A stretch of DNA of 64,000 nucleotides. Origin: Purshia tridentata (lineage: Eukaryota > Streptophyta > Magnoliopsida > Rosales > Rosaceae). The stretch spans positions 59,028 through 123,027 of the forward strand of contig QANT01000137.1 of NCBI GenBank assembly GCA_003254885.1, read 5' to 3'. Shown here in pieces: positions 11,872-24,190 of the stretch (positions are counted from its first letter, which is position 1; each line of letters begins with the position of its first letter). The notes under the pieces are model-generated. The model made no database searches. It worked only from the letters and a program-made list of their open reading frames with translations, and was not told the origin of the DNA. Position numbers and translations under genes: made by a program.

Positions 11872-14797
11872 ATGGGTTTACTTGGAATAAGGTTCCAGAA
11901 GCATGGTCTACTAGCAACCCAGTTGGTTCCATGCTATGTCACTCTTTCACAGCTTTTGAGCAACAATAAGGTCGTCAACAACTATTACCCTTCTCTACTT
12001 AGAACCCAGAAATCAGTAGTTAGAGCACTTGCTACTGAAGCTGCATCACCAGCAAACATGGTCAAAGCCATTCGTATTCATGAACTTGGTGGACCTGAGG
12101 TCTCTCTCTCTCTCTCTCTCTCTCTATTGTTATCTGGCTAAATATGTACGGTTATGTTTGATTGGGTTGTTGGGGGGTGCTTTTATTTACATGTGATTAT
12201 GAAAACCCACTTATGGAATACTGGGCACTTGTTTTGTATTTGTATCAGAAAGCCCACTTTGTCCAATTGAAGGAGACTGTTGTTTGTGCTGATTTCATGG
12301 TTTTATTACCCCTTTTTCCTTTCTGTTCTTATTATTTGGTTTTAGTTATTGTTTGCTTACTAAATTTCAAAGCTATTTGTTTTAATTCACTGAAATCAAA
12401 ATCAAGTGCTCAGATAATGGGTTTTCTTTTGTCCAGACTGCAATCAAGTTTGTATAATCAAATTTTATTTGTTAACGTATTGAATTTGAGACTTGCATCT
12501 ATGCTAATTGACTGCCTTGATTTCATTTGGAAAATATTGCGTCTATACTTCTTTGACACTGATCAGTCAAAATCCATTTCATTACAAGTTTATATCTTGT
12601 TTTATTTTTTCTTATTTTTGTTAATCATCAAGTTCTCTTTGGTCATAATTTGTCTTTGACCTCCCATCTATGTTTGCTAGATGTCATTTTACTTATTTTT
12701 GTCATGTATTAATGTTAGGTCTTGAAATGGGAAGATGTGGAAATAGGAGAGCCAAAGGACGGTGAGATTCGTGTGAAGAACAAGGCCATTGGGATTAATT
12801 TCATTGATGTGTACTTCCGCAAAGGAGTTTATAAGGCTGCTACAATTCCCTACACCCCAGGTTTTGCTTCATTTCTTTAAGTTCACTACATGAATAACAT
12901 TTGTTTCTGTGATTATTAAGATATATTTCAACCAAGATTGACTTATAGTCTAATTTTGAACTCATGGTCTCTTCAAAGAAAAAGTTTCTTCACAGTTTTT
13001 GAGTAAACCTTTCTCATGACAATACAACTTTCAGATATAGTCAGGAATAATTCGTTAAACCTAACACAAAAAAGTTGAAGCATGAAATCAGATAACCATT
13101 CCCACTGTTAATACTATTGTATTGGAAATGGATTTACCTTCTTGTTCTTAATTAGAATGCAACAGAAAACCCTATTTATTTACAATGAAGTTTTTATTTC
13201 AGGTGTGGAGGCTTGTGGAGTTGTGACAGCTGTGGGACCTGGACTAACAGGCAGGCAAGTTGGAGATATTGTAGCTTATGCTGGTGGTTCAATGGGCTCA
13301 TATGCGGAAGAGCAGATCCTTCCTGCAAACAAAGTTGTGCCTGTTCCTCCTTCCATTGATCCTACTGTTGCAGCATCCCTCTTGCTTAAGGGTATGACAG
13401 CTCAGTTTCTACTACGCCGTTGTTTCAAGGTATTTTCATCAGCATCTGGAGTTTTAGGAAGTCATAAACCACAATTGAGTCTGTTGAATTATAAAGCATG
13501 AGATACTAAGAAATATCCTGGTAATGACATTTTAGACAGTCCTGTTCTTGCTTGAATGTGTATGTGGACTGTTTTTTTACAGGTTGAACCTGGACACACA
13601 GTCCTTGTTCATGCAGCAGCTGGTGGAGTTGGATCTCTTTTATGCCAGTGGGCTAATTCCCTTGGAGCCACCGTCATTGGAACTGTATCAACTAAAGAGA
13701 AGGCAGCTCAAGCCAAGGATGATGGGTGTCACCATGTCATAATCTATAAGGAAGAGGATTTTGTTGCTCGTGTGACTGAAATAACATCTGGAAATGGGGT
13801 TGATGTTGTCTATGATTCTGTAGGGAAAGATACGTTTGAGGTAATATATAATTTTCTTCTCTTCATTTTCTACAAAACTACGAAAACACAGTCAAGAGAG
13901 TTTAGGGAGAAGATCATTCTAGATTAAGATTCTGCATGAGTACCTTTGACAGCCTAAGAGTCGATCGATTTAGATGGGATGCTTTAAAAACAAGGATTTG
14001 GATTTTGACAATAAGGCTAGGTTAGTTAAAAAAATTATTGCAAAAAAAAACTTGATACAGTGTATTTAAAATCGATTTTGAAATGAATAGAAACAAGGAA
14101 ACATTTGAAACCCAGTCTAATTTGAAACAATGTATCAGGTGATGATACAATGTATCTAAACTCGATACAATCTATTGTTAATAGCCTAATAAATCTATTT
14201 GACTATATAATATTAAGTAAGTTCCTAGATTTGAGATCACTCTTCCTAAATAGACACCATAGGTAGTTACATTGTTCTAGTTTAAAAGGTTAGCAATCAG
14301 TATTTTAAGAGTAAAGAAGAAAAGGCACCCTTAAATAAGCAAGTTATGAATTTTCCAAATGTTGCAAGCACAACTGGTTAACTAAACTCTGAAATCGACC
14401 AAATTTGATAAATAATGAGTTCTGGTTAACCAGTGTAATTGCTGAGTCATGTTCAATAAGAGTCCTTATCAGGAGGTATTATTGTATGCAGGGATCATTG
14501 GCATGCTTAAAGACTCGTGGATACATGGTGAGCTTTGGGCAGTCATCAGGTTCGCCAGACCCGGTTCCATTATCAGCTCTTGCAGCAAAGTCACTGTTCT
14601 TGACTAGGCCTAGCCTCTTCCACTACGCTGTAACTCGAGACGAATTGTTGGAGGCTGCAGGAGAGGTATTTGCTAATGCTACATCAGGTGTATTGCGGGT
14701 TCGAGTAAATCACACCTACCCATTGTCTCATGCAGCACAGGCACATACAGACCTCGAGAACAGGAAAACATCTGGCTCGGTTGTGCTTATACCCTAA
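11872..14797 (+). CDS. NAD(P)H:quinone oxidoreductase, zeta-crystallin-like MDR family
   Basis: Medium-chain dehydrogenase/reductase of the quinone reductase branch, expected to reduce quinones using NADPH without zinc. Exons: 11872-12099, 12719-12860, 13203-13429, 13583-13840, 14492-14797, giving 386 residues. The core family start is [14 protein letters not shown] at residue 63; the about 62 residues before it are rich in Leu, Ser, Asn and Arg and poor in acidic residues, which suggests a mitochondrial or plastid transit peptide. Other motifs: [13 protein letters not shown] (substrate side), [16 protein letters not shown], the nucleotide-binding [15 protein letters not shown] (GGVG at 213-216) and the C-terminal [12 protein letters not shown]. 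No structural-zinc cysteine cluster is seen, which fits quinone reductases. Intron 1 begins directly in a (TC)n microsatellite. Arabidopsis At5g61510 is the likely counterpart, by memory. Confidence 0.93.
12100..12126 (+). repeat. (TC)n microsatellite at a splice donor
   Basis: The dinucleotide run starts with the GT of intron 1 of the quinone oxidoreductase gene and continues for about 25 bp. Confidence 0.9.
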
Positions 14798-14884
14798 AGC
14801 TTATTTTCTTAGCTATCCTTCTGTCGGTTATGTGGTATGTGTGGAAAGAAACATGGAACTTGCTTTCAGAATCTGTCACGAGAG

Positions 14885-14921
14885 ATGGTCAAAGCCATTC
14901 GCGTCCATGAACTTGGTAGAC
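14885..14921 (+). pseudogene. Relic of quinone oxidoreductase first exon
   Basis: Sequence encoding MVKAIRVHELGR, nearly identical at DNA level to 12058-12094 ([12 protein letters not shown]) of the intact gene, sits about 90 bp after its stop codon. It has no continuation into exon 2 and no splice donor. It looks like the remainder of a second tandem copy. It may be part of the 3' UTR of the intact gene. Confidence 0.7.
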
Positions 14922-15674
14922 GACCGTACTTGATGGGCTATGCGATAGGCCCATAGGCCATGTTTGTTTGTTTGAGGGATTGCAACATGTCAAGTATAAT
15001 TAATTAAGAATGTATTGAGTATGTGTGACAGTGTGACCCATCATTTAGTTGAAAATATATATATAGAAAGCTCATATATAATATGATTATTATTAAAATG
15101 CATATTGGCCAATAATATTTTTGTTTGGCCGAGTGAAAAATATGAAGCGAAAGCATGTTTTGAGCACGTGCCAAAGAGCCAATAAAATAATTCCTTGCAT
15201 ATTTCATATTGGCCCCTTTTACCTTGGTAAATTATTATTTCCATCGGACGGTGATTTTATAAACATTGCATTTCTCTGCTACTCTCTCACGCATATCCTC
15301 CTTTTGTCTGTTAGTCTTCCTCTCTCATAATATTCCCACTCACCTTCCACTCCACAAATCGCACGCGCCAGCCCGCACCAAATCCAATATCCAACGGCCA
15401 ACGTTAGAGCGCCGCAAGGTTCCCAGAGATGATCAGATGATCAGACATTTGAATAACGACCTCCTCCAGGCGATTTTGTAATTAAGTATGTAGGACTTTT
15501 CTTGAACTTTATGTGTATATGTATATATATAGATTACAAAATGCTGATCGCTGCCATATATAATCACCTTGTTAGAATTGAATTTGATGACATTGATTGC
15601 TTCGTTATAAACTACTAATTATTTCCTGGCTCATATTCGATCTATAACATGGATCCTATTATTTCAGGAGTTGG
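14922..15674. other. Intergenic, 3' sides of convergent genes
   Basis: AT-rich with a TATATATA stretch near 15050-15065. A short open frame at 15266-15481 has no recognisable similarity. No gene supported. Confidence 0.5.
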
Positions 15675-17063
15675 TTATAGAAAATTGACCAAGGATCTGT
15701 AGGTGGCACCAGGATTCCACCCTTTTGGAATCACATTATTGGCGAGTAAGGTCTGGCCTGAGTACTGGGATGTCAGCCTAATTGACAATGGAGGATGTAA
15801 TTGTGCCCCTGCATCCAGTTTCCACACTGCACCCCATGATTGTTGCATGACACGCCATTCATTACCACCACCCTCTGATGACGAAGTCTCCTTCAACTCA
15901 ACCCGAGAAAGATCACCATCTCCCTCTTCAAATTCAATCACAGCAGCAAAGTAGTTCGAGTTTGAACCTGCGTCCACGTGGAATGCTATGGTTTGTCCTG
16001 AATAATCACATGCCACACTGGAAAAAACACAAATTAATTGTGGCCAAAATTACTATAACCTATGCTATATAGCTAGTCACAGTCAAAATGTACCATTTAT
16101 TAGAGAGTAACGTTTTCTTAACAAATATTTGACATATTATGTTTTTGAATTTAGAGCGTATATTTTTGGTAATTGTAAAAAGTGAATTACCGTGCAAATC
16201 TAATTTGCAAAACTCCTGCATCGCGGAGTGTTTTGTGTTGACCAGGAAGTGCCATGGCACCAAATGCAGTTCCACTGAGGTCGAAATGTGCAGGTCCGGA
16301 CGCACAAGGCCCTCCGGGGCAAAAGTCTGTGATGACCACCCTCACTGGTTTGCCAGAACAGGCTTTGTGTTTGGTGCATTTGACCTGAAATTAATGGACC
16401 AATCTTGCATATATTAGCTTTGAAGAACATATGTTGGTCCAAACACCAAAGTTAATTTCATGTCATCAATGTCGGCTGCTACTATAAAGAATATATTTGA
16501 AGAAAATGAATAAAGAAATCATGAGGCAGAAAACAATTCAACCCTTTTTTTCAGGGTTAATGCGACAAAAAAGTGAAAAATTAACCAGCGTTATTATATA
16601 CCAGATAGCAAGCTCCACATTCCTTGCCTGATTTGTACAGAGAGGGGCCTATTCCAGTAACCATGGAAGAGAATGGAGGTTGTGACACTAAATTTCCATA
16701 CCCACAAGACCCTCCTGCATTAATTAGCAATATTAGTGTTAATGGTAATAAATCACTTATTTGTTAACCAAAATTACAAAAATTAATCTGTCTATATATA
16801 TATATATATAGATATATAGAAACATGCATATATGATATATGCATGAGTATTAAATTTTAATTACCATCACTTCCAGCACCATCTGGGCTACCATACCAAG
16901 TAGCTCCAGCAGAATACCAATGGGTGGCAGTGGTTGACAACTTGGGATTGAAAGAAAAGGAAAGCTCAAATAAGTAGCAAAATACAGTTATTAAGTACAA
17001 AAGGGTAGTGCTTAAACCAGCCAAGTTGGGGAGCTGAAGAATAGTGGGCATGGTTGGCTGCAC
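15675..17063 (-). CDS. Beta-expansin (EXPB), cell-wall loosening
   Basis: Secreted non-enzymatic wall-loosening protein. Exons in reading order: 16865-17063, 16602-16714, 16191-16384, 15675-16017; 282 residues. An N-terminal hydrophobic stretch (about residues 15-37, [17 protein letters not shown]) fits a signal peptide. The GH45-like first domain shows [29 protein letters not shown], the [12 protein letters not shown] segment and the [13 protein letters not shown] motif (HFD at 137-139). The second, pollen-allergen-like domain carries [20 protein letters not shown], a conserved WGAVWKLD and ends shortly after [18 protein letters not shown] and the domain spacing favour beta- over alpha-expansin. 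A TATA box lies about 70 bp upstream. Confidence 0.92.
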
Positions 17064-17129
17064 TGTGAGTGGTACTGAGTGTACTAGTCAGTTTAGAGTG
17101 TGCACTTCATAATGTTAAAAGCTAACGGG

Positions 17130-17138
17130 TATTTATAG
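17130..17138 (-). promoter_or_regulatory. TATA box of the beta-expansin
   Basis: The minus strand reads CTATAAATA about 70 bp before the ATG at 17063, a normal plant spacing. Confidence 0.6.
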
Positions 17139-20133
17139 TGGAAAACCATGTGCCCCGTTGCTATCAATCCACGTACGTCCACCTATTTTTATAATTGGTA
17201 GTAGTGCGTAAGTAACATGCATATGGCTTTTTCTACAGGGCCACTCACACAACCTACATCACACTGTTTTGTTTCTCATCTGCTATAACATTGATATAGG
17301 GAAGGCACAATGGGAGCTTGGCAATAGAAGAATTAATATATACACGGGTATGTACCACATTTATTGATGACATTGTTAATTACATATTTCAACTTATTTG
17401 ATATATGGGAGTGACACCCATTAATAGTTATTGTTAAAGCTAGTATTATAACAGAGTATATATGTACCTATGATTTATATATATTAATTTCTAGCTAGCT
17501 CGAGGTCTTCGTATGCAGTTTCAGGGTCATATTTCTCTGCACATGTATATCATAAACCTTTTGTTTTCTAGTTTGTCAAAAATGTATAAAATAAAACATG
17601 ATTTACATATGCAAATCTGCAAGGGAGGATTAATTCAAAACAAAATCCATAGTATATGGGTTGAGTCTATGTGGTGGGGGGGTTTTTATTGAATTAAAAG
17701 AAAAGTTGAGCAGGTTTTCATATGAATTACTGTTTTCGGTTGACCCAAATGCCAAATTAAGCCCATAAATGATAACTGATCTCACTAAATGATGTACAAT
17801 AATTAATAATCAAGCAGTTATTCTTGACTAATTTACATGCATGGCTTGCATTGGTAAAATTAATATTATGTATATATGGCTCAGCCATAAATTATAAATA
17901 TAGTAATAATAATCTAATCGAAAAGAAGTGTGTCGGTGGAGTAGGGTCGTTGATGATCTTGGATTTTAACTTCTTGTGTTTGATCATACACAAAATTCCA
18001 TGGATTCAGCCGTTGATGGTGGTTATCGTCGTTACGACATCCATCGATATTGGATGCGATTTTCAAAAAAATCATAAATCCAATGGCCATAATTTAAACC
18101 ACATCAGACTTGCCCATTATATACAAATTGAAGGTTATCTTTCTAGTGATTGTTATGCCGTGATGGAAGCATTTAAAAATGCTATTGAGAAAGAACTCCC
18201 ACCTACCGAATCTATCATTTTGGGTTTTATGCAGATTGTTATATGTAGAAGATAATCTTCCTAATTGTTAAAATTTAAACTTTTAGAAAAAAAAATGAAA
18301 TGAAATGAAATAAAAATATTCAAGTTAGTCGGGTCAATGAAGCTTTTGATTTTGTTAAGAGGTCCTCAAAATATTGACCTTTTGATTTCCGTTTCATTTT
18401 GTGTTTCTTGCATTCTTTACGAAAAAATTATTATATGTTATTTATTCTGCGCGCTATATAATAGTAGTGTGTTTAATTCATTTAAATAATAATATATATA
18501 ATATTTATAAAATAAGTGAATTAATCACAATTACACAATTTTTTCGAAGTTGCCAACTTTTATTATTTTTTATTTTTTAATGTGTTTGTGTCAGTTTTTT
18601 CTGTTTGTTGCCGGGTTTCGTAATATTTTTGTTGGGCCGTTTCGGATTTTTCTTGGGTTTTTGCTTTGTCAGTTTGTCCTTTGTTTCTGCGTTCTTTAGG
18701 CTTTTAGCCTTTCTTCCACTCCATTGGCCCCACTAATAATTAACCGCTGGTTATGTTTAGGCTTTTGGTTTATGTTATTTGTTTTTCGCATCCACCAACC
18801 TAATAGAAAATTTTAAAAATTAATTTTTTTCATTAAATAAAATTTTTTTGTTTTTGTTTTAGGGAAATATAATCCTTAAACAGTTCTCAAATCTCTTTGA
18901 GTATTGTTTAAATTTTGTCGTTCAAACACTACTTGAGAGTAGGAGAGTTATATCTTCTAAGACTCTAAAATGTTTATAGAAAGTACAAATCTTCATTAAT
19001 TTTTCAGATTCTTCAATTCAATCACTATAAACAGCTGTGAGCTCTTATATTTTTTCCGAATTTGTTTAATTTGGCCCTCATTTTTAATCTTCAATTTTCA
19101 TTAAACGTAGATTGCTCAATTTCTATCAACTTCTATTAACCTCTGATAAGAGTAAGGACATTTGTGACAGAGAGAAGACAGTTATTTTGGGGACGAGTGA
19201 TTTGCTTCCCCCTTAAGATGGGTGTGAATAGCATTATCCTATTTATAATTTGGCTTTTTTTTCAAAGGGTGATTTATAGGCTGGTTCAATTTTTTCTCTT
19301 CTCTTAGACTAATACCCTAATACTTTTTTATTTTTGAATAAAGTCCAAAAATATTATCCAGATGTTTTTAATATATTTAAAAAATGTGTAATATTATCCT
19401 AAAACTAATGATATGTAAATCTTAATATTATTCTAATATTATCATAATATTATTCTAATTGTATATTACTTTAATATTATAATATTATATTATATATCCT
19501 AATTAGTATTGTCATATTATCTTATAATTAATTATGGGATTTAACTGTACCAAACGAACGATTGACTCTAGTTTGTAAATACATTTCAATTGTACCAATC
19601 AATCAATCGGCTATGCTTTGTCGGCTTTTATGTTACATAACGCCTCTATTGAATCCATTCTATACCCTAGGAGGGGATGAGGTGAAAAGATGAGATTTAC
19701 CCTCAAAACTCAAGAAATGAAGTAGCTCGAATAAATAAATATATATATATATATACCAACCCAAATATTGGTACAATTGAAATGTACCTATATATATATA
19801 ATTTTTTTCTCTTACTTGTTTGATTATTTTTTATGAGTTAATATATATTTTTATTATATAATATAAATGGATATTATCATTTATTATTTCAAATTAAAAA
19901 ACATAAAACTAGATAATCTTAAATGTTTTAATTAAAAATGTCTGAATAAATATTATCTTTCATAATTTTTAAAATTAATTCATATTGATTATCTTAATTT
20001 TAAGAGATAATATGAGTCAAAATTTTAAAAGTTCTTTTTTTTGGATCTCAATCTAAAAAATTAGATTTAAGTATTAATTTAAATTTGTATATGGTTTTAA
20101 TCCGAATGACCTTTCAAAATTGGATCTATTTCT
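17139..20133. other. Gene-poor AT-rich intergenic block
   Basis: About 3 kb without a supportable gene. The open frame at 17824-18255 has no recognisable domain. Between 19380 and 19510 there are many ATATT/AATAT near-repeats. An (AT)n run lies at about 19738-19755. A perfect 19-bp inverted repeat flanks the 19600-19766 segment. Confidence 0.5.
19581..19785. repeat. Perfect 19-bp inverted repeat pair
   Basis: Arm ACATTTCAATTGTACCAAT at 19581-19599 is exactly reverse-complementary to ATTGGTACAATTGAAATGT at 19767-19785, with about 167 bp between. The flanks beyond the arms do not pair. It could be the remains of a small inverted-repeat transposon. Confidence 0.85.
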
Positions 20134-21731
20134 AATTATTCATTTTTCAAATCACCTACCTGAATTATACTTCGATTTGCAAGTCACCACCTAAATTAAA
20201 TATTGAATCAATTTGCCACTTAAATTAAAAAAAATTTGCAATGTAAGGCCTCCATCCAATTCCGTCAATTTTTCCGTCAAAAATAAGGGTATTTTAGTCT
20301 TTTTCTAATAAAGTTTTTATTTTTGATTATATAAATAATAAATAATTTAAAAAAATGAAAAAATAAAACAAAAAAAAATAAACCTAGCCATTCCCCACCC
20401 ACCATCGCCGCCCCCCTCCCTAAGACATTCAAAGTAATGAACAAAGAATGAAAAATTAGAGAATGGTCCATTATACACCTGAGCAGGCGCACCTGGAGGT
20501 AGCATAGACAAGAGCACCTCTCAAACCACTTCCTGCTGCTGTATGCGAGACCTCCCTTGCATCACCCTCTTTGACACATCCACAAAACTCTCAGTCATAT
20601 TCCCAGCCCCCTCCCCCTCCTAACATCTAAATCTTGAAAAGCTCTAGATATTCATTTGTGCAATCTGCATGTGGGAGTATCAAGGATAATGATGGCAAAG
20701 AGGTTGGAAGAAAAGAATGATGAAAATTCCTGTGCAAATGGAATGATTCGCATATGGCAAGCAAAAGCTAGCTACCTACCAAGTCCTTAGTTTCCAGAAC
20801 ACCAGAACCAACCATCACCATGCAACCAATTCTTTATCATTTCATATTTGACCCATCTCTAATTTCTAGCTTAATATTCTGAAATTCTTGCAAAAGCACC
20901 ACTGCACCACCTTCACTAATCACCCTCCCCACACTTTGCACCAGCCGGCAAGCCACCATCCACCCTCTCCCCGCAAACCCACTCTCTCCCCTGCACCTAG
21001 TCCTAGCCCCGTTGCACCCTCCCCCACCCAACTCCAACCCCATCGCACCCCCCACCCAATCATAGCACTATAGCTCTCGCACTGTTGTTGTACATCAATT
21101 CCACCGAATCCATCAAACAAAAATTATTAAAAATATATGTAAACAAAAAAAACAAAGAAATTTCAACCTCAATCGATGGCAACAGACTGCGACTCCTCAT
21201 TTGAGAGCTGGTCAGCCAATTTGCCAACCAAGTCGGCAACCATGGCTGCGATGATGAGAAAGGAGAGCTGAGATAGTGAGAAAATAGATGAGGGGTACTG
21301 CTTTGGCTTCGGGTTGAGGGGGTCTTTGGGTTTAAGGTGCGCTTTAGCTTGATATATCTTCTAGCATGGTCTGGGTTTACTTTGCTATAGCCTATGAAGA
21401 GGGAATCCATGGCTGTGCTCTGCTTTGTGGGCTTAGGTGAAGTTAGAAGATGGGTGAGGCTGTTTTGTCCGACTAAGGAGTTGCAGAGAGGGAGAGAGAG
21501 AAAGAAGAAGAGAGAAGGGAAAGAGGGAATGACAAAAAAGCCCCTGAAAAATGGGGCTCGTGCATCTCACGTGCTTTTTTTTTACGGAAAAATTGACAGA
21601 ATTGGATGGAGGCGTTACATTGCAATTTTTTTTTAATTCAGATGACAAATTGATTCAATATTTAATTTAGGTAGTGACTTGAAAATTGAGCTATAGTCCA
21701 GGTAAGTAATTCGGAAAAAAGCATTATAATT
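20134..21731. mobile_element. Non-autonomous DNA transposon with long terminal inverted repeats
   Basis: The left end (about 20134-20277) and the right end (about 21584-21731) are imperfect inverted repeats about 140 bp long; shared blocks include AAATTAAATATTGAATCAAT and CCTCCATCCAATT. The interior (about 1.3 kb) has C-rich patches (about 20395-20420 and 20930-21060) and a GA-rich stretch (about 21490-21530). There is no convincing transposase. Long TIRs without a coding core suggest a MULE-like or other non-autonomous element. The exact ends and target-site duplication could not be fixed by eye. The interior might carry captured host sequence. Confidence 0.75.
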
Positions 21732-22258
21732 TTTAACTAGTATCTTATGGCCTCTTCTTTTCTTTTCTTGGAATAATGCGGGCTATGAGCCCAAAAGACT
21801 AACTGCTCTGGGCCTGGCCACAATAGACAAGTCCAGCAGTTCTACAAGGAAGAGTATCAAGAACACAAGCCCGGCCCAGAGTCGAAGGTCAGCTAATCAT
21901 GTTCTCTTTTGACTGATTCTTTTTGTGCTGTTTATAAATTATAATAGCATTCATATTCCATACTCATCCATTGTAATTTGTGAATGCCATTCTTGGACTA
22001 ATTTCATTTTCTTCAACGCCAATTTGTTTTTATTCTTATTGGTCAATTTTTTTTTTTGGTACTCCAGTGAAGTCCAAAATGAAGTGATTTTTCAGTTTGA
22101 ACATTCCACACTAAGGCCAAAGTTTTGATGATGACGTTGTCTAGCAGTCAAGGATGACTGCTCTGCTGATCCCTTTTATGTACTCAATGTAATCATTAGA
22201 AATTCTATTATACCAATCTCTATATTCTCTTGTGCATTAGCTTGAAAGAAGGCCAGCC
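21732..22258. other. Upstream region of the first hexose carrier
   Basis: About 0.5 kb between the transposon-like element and the first sugar carrier. No gene seen. The element ends roughly 530 bp before the start codon, so it lies within promoter range. Confidence 0.5.
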
Positions 22259-24190
22259 ATGGCAGCAGGGTTAGTAATAGCAGGCCAAGATGGGCATCAT
22301 TACAATGGCAAGTTGACCCTACTTGTGGTGCTATCTTGCATGATTGCTTCCATGGGAGGCATTATTTTTGGCTATGATATTGGAATTTCAGGTCAGTCAG
22401 CTTAATTTTCTTCTCTAGTAGACACTAACACTATGATAATATTATTGATATTGTAATAGTTCAAGAACAAATTCATTAACTTATTATGCAAGTAATGATC
22501 ATCATTCATGATCCATAAAGGTGGAGTGACTTCAATGGAACCGTTTCTCAAGAAGTTCTTCCCAGAGGTGTACACTAAGATGAAACAAGACACCAAAACA
22601 AGCAATTACTGCAAATTTGACAGCCAAATTTTAACCACATTCACATCTTCATTATATGTAGCTGGCCTTGTAGCTTCCTTCTTTGCCTCTTCAGTCACAA
22701 GAGTCTTTGGCCGAAAGCCTTCAATCCTTGTAGCTGGTGCCTCATTCCTCGCTGGTTCAGCCCTAGGGGGTGCAGCTGTTAATGTCTTCATGCTAATATT
22801 TGGTCGCATATTGCTTGGTGTTGGGGTTGGCTTTGCAAACCAGGTAGCATACTCTGCTCCCTAGTTTATGGGTTTTTTTTCTTTTTCTTTTTATTTAAAT
22901 TAGTTTTTAGGGTAATGGTCATTGCTCTCTTGCTAGCTGTTTGGCAATCTAGGCCACACAAAACAAAATTTCATTTGATCAATGGTTGATATTGACAGTT
23001 TAACAACCTAACATGTATAACAACAGAATGTAACCTAACTCAATATTCTAAATTTATTTATATGAGGTTTTTTGGTCAGATAATGTGTTAACGTTTGGTT
23101 CCAAAAAAAAACTTGATTGCAGTCGGTCCCACTTTATCTCTCAGAAATGGCACCACCAACATACAGAGGAGCAATCAACATTGGCTTCCAATTGTGTGTC
23201 GGCATTGGAGTGCTCTCAGCTAACCTCATCAATTTTGGCAGTGAAAAGATCACGGGCGGCTGGGGCTGGCGAATTTCACTAGCCATGGCAGCAGTCCCAG
23301 CCTCAATACTAACATTCGGTGCTCTTTTCCTGCCGGAAACACCCAACAGCTTAATCCAACGCACAAATGAACCCCAAAGGGCCAAGTTAATGTTACAGCG
23401 CACACGTGGAACTGAAGATGTCCAAAAAGAGCTCGACGATCTCATCACAGCAAGTGAGAAATCAAGAACCACCAATCACCCTTTCAAGAAAATCTTACAG
23501 AGAAAGTATAGACCTCAACTTGTTATGGCAATAGCTATACCATTCTTTCAACAAGTGACTGGAATCAATGTCATCTCTTTTTATGCCCCAGTACTTTTTC
23601 GGACATTTGGTCTAAGTGAGACCATGTCACTCTTGTCTGCAGTCTTGAGCACAGGAGTGGTGGGTACCGGCGCAACCTTCGTATCAATGCTAATGGTGGA
23701 CAAACTGGGCCGAAGGGCATTGTTTGCAATAGGGGGTATTCAAATGTTTGTGTCACAAATTATAGTAGGGAGCATTATGGCTGCTCAGCTTGGTGACACT
23801 GGGGGTGTAAGCAAAGGCTATGCATATTTGGTTCTGATCTTTGTATGCATATATGTAGCCGGGTTTGCGTGGTCTTGGGGGCCGCTAGGATGGCTGATTC
23901 CAAGTGAAATATTTCCACTGGAGATTCGATCAGCCGGGCAAAGCATTACAGTGGCCGTGAACTTTGTGTTCACTTTTGCTATTGCTCAAACATTTCTCTC
24001 TATGCTTTGCCACTTCAAGTCTGGGATTTTCTTCTTTTTTGGGGGATGGGTGGTGGTGATGACTGCATTTGTGTACCTCTTGTTGCCTGAGACAACAAAT
24101 ATTCCTATTGAGAAGATGAATAGGGTGTGGACAGAGCATTGGTTTTGGAAGAGAATTATGGGAGAAGAGAGGGAGGATAGTAAGCTGTAA
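22259..24190 (+). CDS. Hexose carrier, HEX6/STP-type H+ symporter (copy 1)
   Basis: Major facilitator sugar porter, expected in the plasma membrane to import hexoses with protons. Exons: 22259-22391, 22521-22843, 23123-24190; 507 residues. Visible: short N-terminus, first helix ending [18 protein letters not shown], the VFGRKP loop after TM2, [14 protein letters not shown], the PETPNSLI motif after TM6, [16 protein letters not shown] in TM7, a LGRRA loop, [20 protein letters not shown], and [11 protein letters not shown] after TM12. Spacing is consistent with 12 transmembrane helices. Intron positions (after ISG and after FANQ) are identical to the next gene, so the two are tandem duplicates. 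Closest recalled family member is castor HEX6; Arabidopsis STP3 (At5g61520) would be the positional counterpart. It diverges more from that consensus than copy 2. Confidence 0.93.

Noticed and set aside
12162-12659. Open frame of 165 codons in intron 1 of the quinone oxidoreductase gene
   Set aside because: It is a T-rich intron read as Leu/Phe-rich protein, with no motif and inside a well-defined intron.
17824-18255. Open frame of 143 codons in the gene-poor block
   Set aside because: Composition is like the AT-rich flanks and no domain or splice partner was recognised.
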